In this document: positions 9,135 to 18,575 of the stretch, piece by piece
Layout: each line of letters starts with the position of its first letter
Position numbering within the stretch: the stretch's first letter is position 1
The notes under the pieces: generated by a model
Database searches by the model: none
Seen by the model: only the letters and a program-made list of their open reading frames with translations
What the model was told of the DNA's origin: nothing
Made by a program: the position numbers and the translations under genes
NCBI RefSeq assembly: GCF_014200455.1
Contig: NZ_JACHBW010000013.1
Location: 124,001 to 188,000, forward strand
DNA: 64,000 bases
Direction: 5' to 3'
DNA from: Paraburkholderia bannensis
GTDB taxonomy: Bacteria > Pseudomonadota > Gammaproteobacteria > Burkholderiales > Burkholderiaceae

Positions 9135-9351
9135 AAGGTGTCGCTTACTACTTGTTGCTGCGCTGTGTCGTGCAGCAGAGAACGAGATTCTAGCGCATCT
9201 GTAGAGCTTGTCAACACATGATTGCAAAATTCTTTTGCGATGATGTTCGATTGCTGTCTGCCGGGCGAACCTGGGGCTGACTCGATGCCAACTCGTACTC
9301 ACACCACGGACCCCACGTTGCCGACGCGCGCTCACCGGCCCGCGCACTGGA

Positions 9352-9379
9352 TTGTCGGGTGCGGCGCGGGTGTTAGAAT
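9352..9379 (+). promoter_or_regulatory. Predicted promoter of rnr
   Basis: TTGTCG (9352-9357), 16-base spacer, TAGAAT (9374-9379). A strong hairpin (GCGCGTCAC-CTTATA-GTGGCGCGC, 9400-9423) lies just downstream in the predicted leader and might affect message stability or RNase R autocontrol (inference). Confidence 0.5.
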
Positions 9380-9542
9380 GCCTCGCAGCAGTATAGGTAG
9401 CGCGTCACCTTATAGTGGCGCGCACCCACTGCATCAGCCGCATGTTGCAGCATACGAAGACCGGGGCGCGGCGCGTTTTGTTGTAGCCACGAACCGCGCG
9501 ATATCCGACGTCCACGCAACGAGAACAACCATCGACAAGCCC

Positions 9543-12023
9543 TTGAGCAAATATCCGTACCCGATTCCCAGCCGCGAAGAGATCCTCGGCGTGCTGCGGA
9601 CCAGCGAATCGCCCTGCACCGCGAACGATATCGCCGAGGCGCTCGCGATCAAGCGCCAGGAGCGCGAAGGGTTCTTCAGGCGGCTCGCCGCGATGGAGCG
9701 CGACGGGCAGATCCGGCTCGACTCGCGCGGCCACTATCAACTCGCGCATCCTTCCAACTTCGTCGCGGGCCGCGTTCAGGGCCATCGCGATGGCTATGGC
9801 TTCCTGATTCGCGACGACGGCCAGGACGATCTGTTCCTGCCGCAAGGCGAGATGCAGAAGGTCATGCACAACGACCGCGTGCTTGCGCGCATCGTCGGCT
9901 ATGACCGGCGCGGTCGCCCGGAAGGGCACATCGTCGAGGTCACGGACCGCGCGAACCGCCGCGTGATCGGGCGTCTGCTCAATGAGAACGGCGCGATGAT
10001 CGTCGCGCCGGAAGACAAGCGCATCGGCCACGACATCCTCGTCACGCAGAATCCGAAGAAAGCCAAGCCTGGCCAGGTCGTGGTGGTCGAGCTCACCGAT
10101 TTCCCGAGCCGCCATTCGCAGCCGCTCGGCCGCGTGGTGGAAGTGCTCGGCGATATCGACGACCCGGGCATGGAAATCGAGATCGCCGTGCGCAAGTACG
10201 GCGTGCCGCACGAGTTCAGCAAGGAGGCGCTCGCCGACGCCGCGAAGCTGCCCGACGCCGTGCGCCCGACCGATATCCGCTACCGCGTCGATCTGCGCGA
10301 TGTGCCGCTCGTCACCATCGACGGCGAAGATGCGCGTGACTTCGACGACGCCGTCTATTGCGAGCCGATGCAGGTCGGCAAGGGCGAGGGCTACCGTCTG
10401 CTCGTCGCGATCGCCGACGTTTCGCACTATGTATTGCCGGGCAGCGGCCTGGACGTCGACGCGATCGAGCGCAGCACCTCGGTGTATTTCCCGCGCCGCG
10501 TGATCCCGATGCTGCCGGAGAAGCTCTCGAACGGTCTGTGTTCGCTCAATCCGCATGTGGATCGCTGCGTGCTGGTCTGCGACATGGTCATCACCGCGCG
10601 CGGCGAGATCAAGGCGTATCAGTTCTATCCGGGCGTGATGCATTCGGCGGCGCGACTGACGTACACCGAAGTCGCCGCGGTCCTGAAGAACACCAAGGGT
10701 CCGGAGGCCACGCGTCGTGCGGCGCTGCTGCCGCAGTTGCAGAACCTCTACGGCGTCTACAAGGCGCTGTTCGCGGCGCGTCAGAAGCGCGGCGCGATTG
10801 ACTTCGATACGACCGAAACGTACATCGTCTGCAATGCGCAGGGCAAGATCGAGCAGATCGTGCCGCGCCAGCGCAACGACGCGCACAAGCTGATCGAAGA
10901 GTGCATGCTCTCGGCCAACGTCTGCGCCGCGGACTTCATGAAGCGCAACAAGCACCCGGGCCTGTACCGCGTGCACGCGGGCCCGAGCGCGGAAAAGCTC
11001 GAAAACCTGCGCACCTTCCTGCGCGGCATGGGGCTCTCGCTGGGCGGTGGCGACACGCCGCACGCAAGTGATTACGCCGCGCTGATGGCGCATATCCGCG
11101 ACCGTCCGGATGCGCAGATGCTCCAGACCATGCTGTTGCGCTCGATGCAGCAGGCCGTCTACAGCCCGGACAATATCGGCCACTTCGGTCTCGCGTATGA
11201 GGCATATGCCCACTTCACGAGCCCGATCCGCCGCTATCCCGACCTGCTCACGCACCGCGCGATATACGCGATCCTGCAGGGCAAGAAGTATCAGCCCGCC
11301 GCTCCGCAAGGCGTCGAGCTCAACACGGCGCTCTCGCCGCGTGCCCGCGCCATGCAGGCCGAGGACGAAGAGAAGCGCGGCAAGCGCGCTCGCGGCGCCG
11401 ACACGGCGATCTGGGAAGAGCTGGGTCTGCATTGTTCGGCCAACGAGCGCCGCGCCGACGAAGCCTCGCGCGACGTCGAAGCCTGGCTCAAGTGCTATTT
11501 CATGCGCGACAAGCTCGGCGAGGAATACGGCGGCATGGTCAGCGGCGTGACCTCGTTCGGCATCTTCGTGCAGCTCGATTCGCTCTTTATCGAAGGTCTG
11601 GTGCATGTGACGGAACTCGGTTCCGATTACTTCCAGTACGACGACATCAAGAACGAGCTGCGCGGCGAGCGCACCGGCATTCGCTATCGCCTGTCGGATC
11701 GCGTGCGCGTGCAGGTGAGCCGCGTCGATCTCGACGCCCGCAAGATCGACTTCCGTCTGGTGCGCGATACGCCGGTCAAGCCTGCTGCGAATCGCGGCGG
11801 GCAGGTCCAGCAGGGCCAGCAGGAGCGTGGCGCAGCGGAAAGCGGCGCGCGCGTGCGCCCCATGCCGCTTGCCGCTGACGACGTGCGGCGCAAGAAGGCC
11901 GCGCCGCCGCAAAGCGCCGCGGTGAAGGAAGCCCGCACGGCACGCGGTGCGGCCAAGACGGCGAAGAAGCGTGCGCCGTCCAAGCCCACGGCCAAGAAGT
12001 CGCCGGTGCGCAAGAAGCGTTAA
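9543..12023 (+). CDS. rnr: Ribonuclease R
   Basis: Processive 3'-5' exoribonuclease that degrades structured RNA and takes part in tmRNA quality control and cold adaptation. Domain order: N-terminal winged helix (YPIPSREEILGVLR, LAIKRQEREGFFRRLAAMERDGQI), cold-shock domains, RNB catalytic domain with the metal-binding aspartates in DGEDARDFDDAV (260-271), an S1 domain from about residue 660 (GMVSGVTSFGIFVQL), and a lysine/alanine-rich basic tail. TTG at 9543 is chosen because the conserved family sequence SKYPYPIPSREE follows it at once; the frame stays open upstream, so the start is uncertain. It leads an rnr-rlmB unit, as in many proteobacteria. Confidence 0.93.
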   Translation: MSKYPYPIPSREEILGVLRTSESPCTANDIAEALAIKRQEREGFFRRLAAMERDGQIRLDSRGHYQLAHPSNFVAGRVQGHRDGYGFLIRDDGQDDLFLPQGEMQKVMHNDRVLARIVGYDRRGRPEGHIVEVTDRANRRVIGRLLNENGAMIVAPEDKRIGHDILVTQNPKKAKPGQVVVVELTDFPSRHSQPLGRVVEVLGDIDDPGMEIEIAVRKYGVPHEFSKEALADAAKLPDAVRPTDIRYRVDLRDVPLVTIDGEDARDFDDAVYCEPMQVGKGEGYRLLVAIADVSHYVLPGSGLDVDAIERSTSVYFPRRVIPMLPEKLSNGLCSLNPHVDRCVLVCDMVITARGEIKAYQFYPGVMHSAARLTYTEVAAVLKNTKGPEATRRAALLPQLQNLYGVYKALFAARQKRGAIDFDTTETYIVCNAQGKIEQIVPRQRNDAHKLIEECMLSANVCAADFMKRNKHPGLYRVHAGPSAEKLENLRTFLRGMGLSLGGGDTPHASDYAALMAHIRDRPDAQMLQTMLLRSMQQAVYSPDNIGHFGLAYEAYAHFTSPIRRYPDLLTHRAIYAILQGKKYQPAAPQGVELNTALSPRARAMQAEDEEKRGKRARGADTAIWEELGLHCSANERRADEASRDVEAWLKCYFMRDKLGEEYGGMVSGVTSFGIFVQLDSLFIEGLVHVTELGSDYFQYDDIKNELRGERTGIRYRLSDRVRVQVSRVDLDARKIDFRLVRDTPVKPAANRGGQVQQGQQERGAAESGARVRPMPLAADDVRRKKAAPPQSAAVKEARTARGAAKTAKKRAPSKPTAKKSPVRKKR

Positions 12024-12172
12024 AGCCTTATCCACGGCGCGCGGATCGCTGGTCATCCAGCGTTCGCCCGTCGTGACCCGGTGCGCGGAATCATCCGGCG
12101 CGCCGGCGCAATATCACTCGTTCGCGGCGCCTTCGATGCGCCGCGAACCGTTTATCAGGGGTAGTTCCAGTC

Positions 12173-12913
12173 ATGTCACGTCTCAAGGTTCTTTACGGTT
12201 TTCATGCGGTGACCGCACGTATGCGGCACGACGCGTCCACGGTCGAGGATGTCTATTACGATCCGACGCGGCGCGACCGCCGCATGCAGGAATTCCTGCA
12301 CGCCGCGAAGGAAGCCGGCGTGCGTGCCATCGCCGCCGACGAGACGCGCCTCTGGGGCCTCGCGCACACCGAGCGCCATCAGGGCGTGGTGGCGCGCGTG
12401 CACGATCTGGCGCTGGCGCAGAATCTGGCCGAACTGCTCGACGGCATTCAGGGCCCGCCCTTGCTGCTGGTGCTGGACGGCGTCACCGATCCGCATAATC
12501 TTGGCGCCTGCCTGCGGGTGGCCGACGCCGCCGGCGCGCACGCCGTGATCGCCCCGCGCGACCGCGCCGTGGGCCTGAACGCGACCGCCGCGAAAGTGGC
12601 GAGCGGCGCGGCCGATACGGTGCCGTACATCACCGTCACCAACCTGGCGCGCGCGCTGCGCGAGCTTAAAGAGGCGGGCGTGTGGGTCGTCGGCACGGCA
12701 GGCGATGCGCCTAAGGGCCTGTATCAGACCAAACTCGACGGTGCTGTCGCGCTGGTGATGGGCGCCGAAGGCGAGGGCATGCGCCGTCTCACGCGCGAAA
12801 CCTGCGACGAAGTCATGCAGATTCCGATGGCCGGTACGGTCGAGAGCCTGAACGTTTCCGTTGCGTCGGGCGTGTGCCTGTTCGAAGCGGTACGCCAGCG
12901 CGCCGCGCGCTGA
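12173..12913 (+). CDS. rlmB: 23S rRNA (guanosine-2251-2'-O)-methyltransferase
   Basis: SPOUT-class SAM-dependent methylase modifying G2251 of 23S rRNA. The 246-residue product has the N-terminal substrate-binding domain (residues 1-80) and the knotted SpoU domain with LDGVTDPHNLGACLRVADAAG, GAEGEGMRRLT and SLNVSVASGVCLFEAVRQR. It follows rnr by 149 bases, the usual order. Confidence 0.95.
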   Translation: MSRLKVLYGFHAVTARMRHDASTVEDVYYDPTRRDRRMQEFLHAAKEAGVRAIAADETRLWGLAHTERHQGVVARVHDLALAQNLAELLDGIQGPPLLLVLDGVTDPHNLGACLRVADAAGAHAVIAPRDRAVGLNATAAKVASGAADTVPYITVTNLARALRELKEAGVWVVGTAGDAPKGLYQTKLDGAVALVMGAEGEGMRRLTRETCDEVMQIPMAGTVESLNVSVASGVCLFEAVRQRAAR

Positions 12914-12940
12914 TACCGCAGTCGAGGTCGTCCGAAGCCC

Positions 12941-13840
12941 ATGAAGACCTTGCCTCGTGCAGGACGGGCGGCGCTGGCCGCTGTGGCTTCGGCCGCCGCC
13001 GCGCTCGCGCTGGCGGCCTGCGCGCCCGCCACGATGACCGATCGCGGCGGCTATATCGCCGATTCGCAATATCACGCGCGCAGTGCCGATTCGCGCATCC
13101 GCTTCCTCGTGCTGCATTACACGGAAGGCGACGAGCCGGCCTCGCTCGACGCGCTCACGGGCGAAAACGTCAGCGCTCATTACCTCGTACCGGAGCACCC
13201 GCCGCTGCGCGACGGCAAGCCCGTCGTGTTGCAACTGGTCCCGGAAGCGCAGCGCGCCTGGCACGCAGGGGTGAGCGAGTGGCAAGGCACCACCGAACTG
13301 AATGCCGCGTCGATCGGCATCGAAAACGTCAACTCGGGGCCGCACGACACGCCGCAAGGCCGCACGTGGGCACCCTGGCCGCCCGATCAGGTGGCGGCGA
13401 TCATCGCCTTGTCGAAGGACATCGTCACGCGCTACGGCATTGCGCCCACGCGCGTGGTGGGACATAGCGACATCGCACCGCAACGCAAGATCGATCCGGG
13501 CGCGGCCTTCCCGTGGAAGCAGCTCTACGACGCGGGCGTGGGCGCCTGGCCCGACGACGCCACCGTCAAGGCCGATCTCGCGGGGCGCGCGCCCGATGCG
13601 CCCGCCGACGTGCGCGGCCTGCAGATGAAGCTCGCGCGCTACGGCTACGACGTCGCCACCGACGGCGTGCTCGACGAGCGCACGCGCCGCGTGTTTGCGG
13701 CGTTCCAGATGCATTTCCGCCCGCGCGACTATGCCGGCACGCCGGACGCGCAAACGGATGCCATCGCCCAGGCGCTGCTCGACAAATATGTCGATCGCAG
13801 CACACCGGTGCCGCCTGACGCCACCGAAACGGCGCCTTGA
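12941..13840 (+). CDS. N-acetylmuramoyl-L-alanine amidase, lipoprotein (AmiD type)
   Basis: Zinc amidase cleaving the lactyl-peptide bond of (anhydro)muropeptides, anchored in the outer membrane. The 299-residue product begins with a lipoprotein signal (hydrophobic stretch ending LALAACAP), then an Amidase_2 domain with zinc ligands in VLHYTEGDE, the HSD of VGHSDIAPQRKIDPG and the aspartate that follows, then a C-terminal peptidoglycan-binding domain (ADVRGLQMKLARYGYDVATD). The lipobox distinguishes it from cytosolic AmpD. It lies between rlmB and rpiA in the same orientation. Confidence 0.9.
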   Translation: MKTLPRAGRAALAAVASAAAALALAACAPATMTDRGGYIADSQYHARSADSRIRFLVLHYTEGDEPASLDALTGENVSAHYLVPEHPPLRDGKPVVLQLVPEAQRAWHAGVSEWQGTTELNAASIGIENVNSGPHDTPQGRTWAPWPPDQVAAIIALSKDIVTRYGIAPTRVVGHSDIAPQRKIDPGAAFPWKQLYDAGVGAWPDDATVKADLAGRAPDAPADVRGLQMKLARYGYDVATDGVLDERTRRVFAAFQMHFRPRDYAGTPDAQTDAIAQALLDKYVDRSTPVPPDATETAP

Positions 13841-13957
13841 AGGCGTGCTTGCCCTGTTGTGTGAATGCGGCGGGCGCAAGGTTTCCCGGCGGGCGTCGCC
13901 CGCAACTCCGGTAAACTATGCGTTTTCCGCGTTTCCTCTCCTCGGGCAGTACCCATC

Positions 13958-14650
13958 ATGACTCAAGACGAACTCAAGAAACTGGTCGGCCAGGCCGCCG
14001 CCGACTATGTCAACGCGAACGTGCCGGAAGGCGCCATCATCGGCGTCGGCACTGGCTCGACCGCGAACTGTTTCATCGACGCACTGGCCGCCAGCAAGAG
14101 CCGCTACCGCGGCGCGGTCTCCAGCTCGGTCGCCACCACGGCGCGGCTGGAATCGCACGGCTTCAAGATTTTCGACCTCAACGAAATCGAATCGCTGCCC
14201 GTCTACGTGGACGGCGCCGATGAAATCGACGCCTCCGGCGCGATGATCAAGGGCGGTGGCGGCGCGCTCACGCGCGAGAAGATCGTGGCCTCGGTGTCGG
14301 AAGTGTTCGTCTGTATCGCCGATGCGAGCAAGCGCGTGGACGTGCTCGGCCAGTTCCCGCTGCCGATCGAAGTCGTGCCGATGGCGCGCACGGCCATCGG
14401 CCGCCGCGTGACGGCGCTCGGCGGCGTGCCGGTGCTGCGCGTGCAGAAGGACGGCTCGCCCTTCATCACCGACAACGGCAACGAGATTCTCGACGTGAAG
14501 GGGCTGCGCATCAGCGATCCGCGCACGCTCGAAGCGCACGTCAATGCATGGCCGGGCGTGGTGACCGTGGGTCTGTTCGCCGCGCGTGGCGCAGACTTCT
14601 GCCTGCTGGGCGGCGAGTCGGGCGTCGAGCGTATCGACTACAAGGCCTGA
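13958..14650 (+). CDS. rpiA: Ribose-5-phosphate isomerase A
   Basis: Interconverts ribose-5-phosphate and ribulose-5-phosphate in the pentose phosphate pathway. The product is 230 residues with GTGSTANCFIDAL, DGADEID and KGGGGALTREKIVA, the phosphate-binding and catalytic motifs of the family. The start at 13958 gives the family N terminus; a longer in-frame extension (13865) lacks homology features. A TAAACT -10-like box lies about 45 bases upstream. Confidence 0.95.
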   Translation: MTQDELKKLVGQAAADYVNANVPEGAIIGVGTGSTANCFIDALAASKSRYRGAVSSSVATTARLESHGFKIFDLNEIESLPVYVDGADEIDASGAMIKGGGGALTREKIVASVSEVFVCIADASKRVDVLGQFPLPIEVVPMARTAIGRRVTALGGVPVLRVQKDGSPFITDNGNEILDVKGLRISDPRTLEAHVNAWPGVVTVGLFAARGADFCLLGGESGVERIDYKA

Positions 14651-14978
14651 TTGCCCTATTGTCTGATCGCCTGGTGGTTTGATGGTTTGATCGAAGTGGC
14701 GGCGGCGTGCAGTTTGACGCCGCCGTTCGCGCTTGTTGAGATGATGAAACCGCGCGCCGATTGATATGGATTCCTGATAATCAGGTGCACCATGCGCGCG
14801 AACTCGAAGCGCCAGAGTCGTCGGATCCGCCAGAAGCCGCCAGAGCCAACAGAAGCCGCCGCAAGCGAAGAAAAGGCAAAGCGCGCCTGTGCCGGAACGC
14901 CTTGCAAAATAAAACACACACACACGAGAAACGGGACCGAGGACCACCGCGCACCAGCCCCGGTCGGGCTTCCGCGTC
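14651..14978. other. Intergenic region between rpiA and the Crp-type regulator
   Basis: Holds a GC stem GGCGGCG-10-CGCCGCC (14701-14724) without a T-tract, possibly the rpiA terminator, and a 13-base palindrome CCTGAT-A-ATCAGG (14773-14785). No gene seen. Confidence 0.4.
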
Positions 14979-15713
14979 TTATTCCACCGTTTCGGCCTGA
15001 CGCAGGCGCGGCAGCAGGCGGTCGAACTCGCGTCGCACGAGGCCGTAGCACTCGCAGGCGCGGGCTTCGAGGCCTTCGCGGTCGAGCACGCGGATGCGGC
15101 CGCGGCTGTGGTGGATCAAACCTTCATCGTGCAGCTTGCCGGCTGCTTCCGTGATGCCTTCGCGGCGCACGCCGAGCATATCGGCGATGAGCTGCTGCGT
15201 GACCGTGAGGTCGTTCGAGGCCACGCGATCCACTTCGATCAGCAGCCAGCGGCACAACTGCTTGCTCAGCGAATGATGGCGATTGCAGGCGGCGGTTTGC
15301 GCGACCTGGGTGAGCAGCGCGTGCATGTAAAGCAGCATCAGGCGGCGCAGAAAGTCCGAGCGCGCGAACTGTTGCTTGAGGCTTTGCGCGCTCATGCGGT
15401 ACGCGAAGCCCGAGCACTGCACCTGCACGCGGTTCGGCATGGTTTCGCCGCCCGTCAGGACGGGCACGCCCGTCATGCCTTCGCGGCCCACGGCGGCGAT
15501 TTCCACGGAACTGCCGTCTTCCATCGTCGAAAGCATCGAGATGATGGCCGTGGTCGGAAAGTAGACGTGATGGATGCGCTGGCCGGAATCGCAGAGGAGT
15601 TGTTCGGTGCGCAGATGGACGAGTTCGAGATGCGGTGCGAGTGCTTGCCATTCATGCGACGGCAGTGCGCCGAGCAAATGGTTGCCGTGCAGATCCGATT
15701 GAAGGGTCAACAT
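14979..15713 (-). CDS. Crp/Fnr-family transcriptional regulator
   Basis: A 244-residue DNA-binding regulator: N-terminal cyclic-nucleotide-binding-like beta barrel (about 20-130; VYFPTTAIISMLSTMEDGSSVEIAAVGREGMTG), a dimerisation helix, and a C-terminal winged helix (LTVTQQLIADMLGVRREGITEAAGKLHDEGLI). No FNR-type cysteine cluster is seen, so it is not an iron-sulfur oxygen sensor; the ligand is unknown. The start at 15713 is preferred over an upstream in-frame extension, which is not family-like. It is transcribed away from manC across a 0.9-kb gap. Confidence 0.88.
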   Translation of the reverse strand: MLTLQSDLHGNHLLGALPSHEWQALAPHLELVHLRTEQLLCDSGQRIHHVYFPTTAIISMLSTMEDGSSVEIAAVGREGMTGVPVLTGGETMPNRVQVQCSGFAYRMSAQSLKQQFARSDFLRRLMLLYMHALLTQVAQTAACNRHHSLSKQLCRWLLIEVDRVASNDLTVTQQLIADMLGVRREGITEAAGKLHDEGLIHHSRGRIRVLDREGLEARACECYGLVRREFDRLLPRLRQAETVE

Positions 15714-16634
15714 GATTTGGTCCTCGTGTGAAGGCGCTTGCGCCGCCTTCCGTCTTGTCATTCCGGTCGCCGAATCGGTTGTTGTTTGCCGCTTCCCGTA
15801 GCGGCTATTCGTTCGTCGTGCCGGCCCCATAGTCCCGAGTGGCGTCTGCGATATTTGTTTGCGTGACGCCTTGTGTGGCGCTTCTCACTAAGCAGGGTGT
15901 GTGCCAGAAGGTCGCAAAGCACGCCAGTACGCGGTTTCGCGGGCGTTACGGTCGCAGCGCGTCCAGGCAAGTCCGCGTTTTTGTTTCATATCTGTACGAC
16001 GCGCCCGCGGGGCCGGTCAATGGACTGAGCAATTTGTATCGAGGTAAGTCATTGATTTATATGGAATAAATGAGGGGTAAAAGCCCTGTGTCGAAAATGA
16101 CTCCAGGTTGAAACATGCGGCAGGGCACCTCCTTGCGGTAGGGCCGGTGCGTGCCGCATGGCGTTTGAATTTGATTCATTGCTGTTGCGCTGCGGCTGAT
16201 CTGCCCAGAAACGTTCTCCCGTGAAACATGACCGCGTTACGGCGCGTCACGTTACGTTGTGTGGTCTGGCGCACGGAGCGCGCCAGATTTGCCTGCGCGG
16301 CCGCGCCCGTAGTGGCGAGCGGCGATGAAGCGGCGATCAAGCGACTGTTGTTTGCGCAACCATCCTGCCGTTGGCGCGTGCCGCCCGGTTCGACTGCCCG
16401 GCCGGTCTGCCTGTCCTCGCTCGACGGCAGTGTGCCCAGTTGCGCTGGCGGGCCGCCGTGCGCCAGCGCTCGGTCAGTGTGGGTATGCGTACAGAGTCGA
16501 AGGGCGTCCTTTGCTCCAATGGAGTCCGACAACGAGGGAGCGCGTGCGTGCATGACCTTGGGCGAGATCCGGTTAAGCGCCGCGCCGCGCCCGCGCGAAC
16601 CCAATACCAGAGATTCCAACGGGGAGCTTTGCAC
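15714..16634. other. Long intergenic region upstream of manC
   Basis: About 920 bases with no supported gene. It is more A+T-rich than its surroundings around 16030-16085 (TTGATTTATATGGAATAAATG), a probable promoter area for either flanking gene. A 9-bp inverted repeat CATGCGGCA (16114-16122) / TGCCGCATG (16152-16160) follows, which could form a leader hairpin. Confidence 0.5.
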
Positions 16635-18206
16635 ATGAACCAGCTCGTCACACCGGCCGGCCTGATTGCAGTCGCCAATGAACCCGAAGTTGCACTGGTC
16701 GTGCAGCCGGTCGTGCTCGCCGGCGGATCGGGCACGCGTCTGTGGCCGCTCTCGCGTGAACACTGTCCGAAACAGCTGATCGACCTGCTCGACGGCGAGT
16801 CGCTGCTCGAAGCGACGGTGCGCCGTCTCGACGGTCTTTACGCTCGCGCGAGCGCTCCGGCCGATGCGCCCATCCTCAAGGCCGCGCCGCTCGTCGTCAG
16901 CAGCGAGGAGTTGCGCCACATGACCGCCGACCGGCTCGGCCGCAGCGGCAAGAGCGCGCACGTCGTGTTCGAACCGCACTCGCGCAATACCGCGCCGGCC
17001 CTGACGGTGGCAGCGCTCGCCGCGCAGGCCGCCCATACCCACGCATCGACCGGCCAGGCCGCTGCGGTCGACGGCGATCCGATACTCATCGCCATGCCCG
17101 CCGATCATCTGATCGCCGACCGCACGGCGTTTGCCGCCGCGCTCGAAGGCGCGGTGAGCTACGCGGCGCGCGGCGCCATCGTGACGCTCGGTGTGCCGCC
17201 GCAGCGCGCGGAAACCGGTTATGGCTACATCTGTGCGGGCGCCATGCTCGGCACGAGCGGCGCGCGCACAATCGAGCGCTTCGTGGAAAAGCCCAACGCG
17301 GAACTGGCTGCGGCTTACGTAGCTTCGGGCGATTACTGGTGGAACAGCGGCATTTTCGTGGTGCGCGCGTCGGTGTGGCTGGCGGCGATCGCGCGCGCCC
17401 GGCCCGCGATTGCGACGCTCTGCGCCCAGGCGTTCGAGCTTGCGCGCGTCGATGCCGACGGCGCGGTTCACCTCGACCCGGCGACCTTCGAGGGCTGCCC
17501 GTCGGACTCGATCGACTACGCGGTGATGGAATCGATCGGCGCTGACGCGCGCCTGGCCGGCGTGGTCGTGCCGCTGGTGGCGGGCTGGTCGGATGTGGGC
17601 GCCTGGGATGCCGTCTGGCAGGTGTCGGACAAGGACGCGAGCGGCAACGTTGCGCGCGGCCGCGTGCTCTTCGAAGACTCGACCGACAGCTTCGCGCATT
17701 CGGACGGGCGGCTGGTCGTCTGTGTGGGCGTGCACAACGTGGTGGTGGTCGAGACGGCGGACGCCGTACTGGTCGCCGCCAAGGACCGCGTGCAGGACGT
17801 GCGGGCGATCGTCGGCAAGCTCAAGGCGCAGCGCGGGGAGGAGGTGCAGCACCATCGCCGCGTCGAACGGCCCTGGGGATGTTACGACTCGGTGGACCGC
17901 GGCGAGCGCTTCCAGGTCAAGCGCATCGTGGTGAAGCCGGGCGGCGTGCTGTCGCTGCAGATGCATCATCACCGCGCCGAGCACTGGGTGGTCGTGCGCG
18001 GCACCGCGCGCGTCACGCGTGGCGACGACGTCTTCCTGATCTCTGAAAACGAATCGACTTATATCCCGCTGGGCGTGAAGCACCGGCTCGAAAATCCGGG
18101 CAAGACGCCGCTCGAAATCATCGAAGTGCAGTCGGGCGGCTATCTGGGCGAGGACGACATCGTGCGCTTCGAAGATCAATACGGACGTACGGCTACGCAG
18201 CGCTGA
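16635..18206 (+). CDS. manC: Mannose-1-phosphate guanylyltransferase / mannose-6-phosphate isomerase
   Basis: Bifunctional type II enzyme making GDP-mannose for exopolysaccharide or lipopolysaccharide. The 523-residue product has the nucleotidyltransferase motif VVLAGGSGTRLWPLSREHCPKQ near residue 25, FVEKPN, and a C-terminal cupin isomerase domain with QMHHHRAEHWVVV and EIIEVQSGGYLGEDDIVR. The start follows GGGGAG. No other sugar-nucleotide or glycosyltransferase gene is near, so it stands alone with a long leader. Confidence 0.94.
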   Translation: MNQLVTPAGLIAVANEPEVALVVQPVVLAGGSGTRLWPLSREHCPKQLIDLLDGESLLEATVRRLDGLYARASAPADAPILKAAPLVVSSEELRHMTADRLGRSGKSAHVVFEPHSRNTAPALTVAALAAQAAHTHASTGQAAAVDGDPILIAMPADHLIADRTAFAAALEGAVSYAARGAIVTLGVPPQRAETGYGYICAGAMLGTSGARTIERFVEKPNAELAAAYVASGDYWWNSGIFVVRASVWLAAIARARPAIATLCAQAFELARVDADGAVHLDPATFEGCPSDSIDYAVMESIGADARLAGVVVPLVAGWSDVGAWDAVWQVSDKDASGNVARGRVLFEDSTDSFAHSDGRLVVCVGVHNVVVVETADAVLVAAKDRVQDVRAIVGKLKAQRGEEVQHHRRVERPWGCYDSVDRGERFQVKRIVVKPGGVLSLQMHHHRAEHWVVVRGTARVTRGDDVFLISENESTYIPLGVKHRLENPGKTPLEIIEVQSGGYLGEDDIVRFEDQYGRTATQR

Positions 18207-18575
18207 CTGGACCGGTCGGCGTGTGCACCTTTGCGTATGCACATAACTGCATATGCACACAAAAAACATGCTGCAAATGGCGATAAAGAAACGACAAGGC
18301 AACCCTGATTATCGCCAAGTCAGTTTTTGCTTCATACAGAACGCTTACGAAAAGACAACGAATAACTTCATAAGACGAAATTCGGGAAACCGAAGGGCCG
18401 AATCACGAAGAACTTGTACAGGCTGGGCATTTGTCACGCGAAATTTGCGTCAGGAGATATCCTGGCTTACGTTTTATGCAATTAGCATGGCAACGTACGC
18501 ATAAGTTCGACGAAGCACGAGGGCCCACGCAGTAACCGGCAAACAGGGCGATTAATGCCATCGGGGGGAGGGGTC
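18207..18575. other. A+T-rich intergenic region upstream of the GntR regulator
   Basis: Clearly less GC-rich than its neighbours. It contains a direct repeat TATGCACA (in TATGCACATAAC and TATGCACACAAA, around 18235-18265), a possible operator, and long A-rich runs. A short open frame at 18253-18504 has no protein-like features and is not called. Confidence 0.4.

Larger units (their letters stand above)
9002..9213. repeat. Direct repeat, tRNA-Leu cassette copy 2
   Basis: Second copy of the 213-bp cassette (see 8600-8812), including terminator, tRNA and upstream region. Confidence 0.9.

Noticed and set aside
9405..12056. 883-codon minus-strand frame opposite rnr
   Set aside because: Shadow frame generated by strong third-position GC bias; the plus strand carries all RNase R motifs.
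18253..18504. Short plus-strand frame in the A/T-rich gap before the GntR gene
   Set aside because: No ribosome site, mixed composition without a domain, and it covers the probable promoter and operator region.
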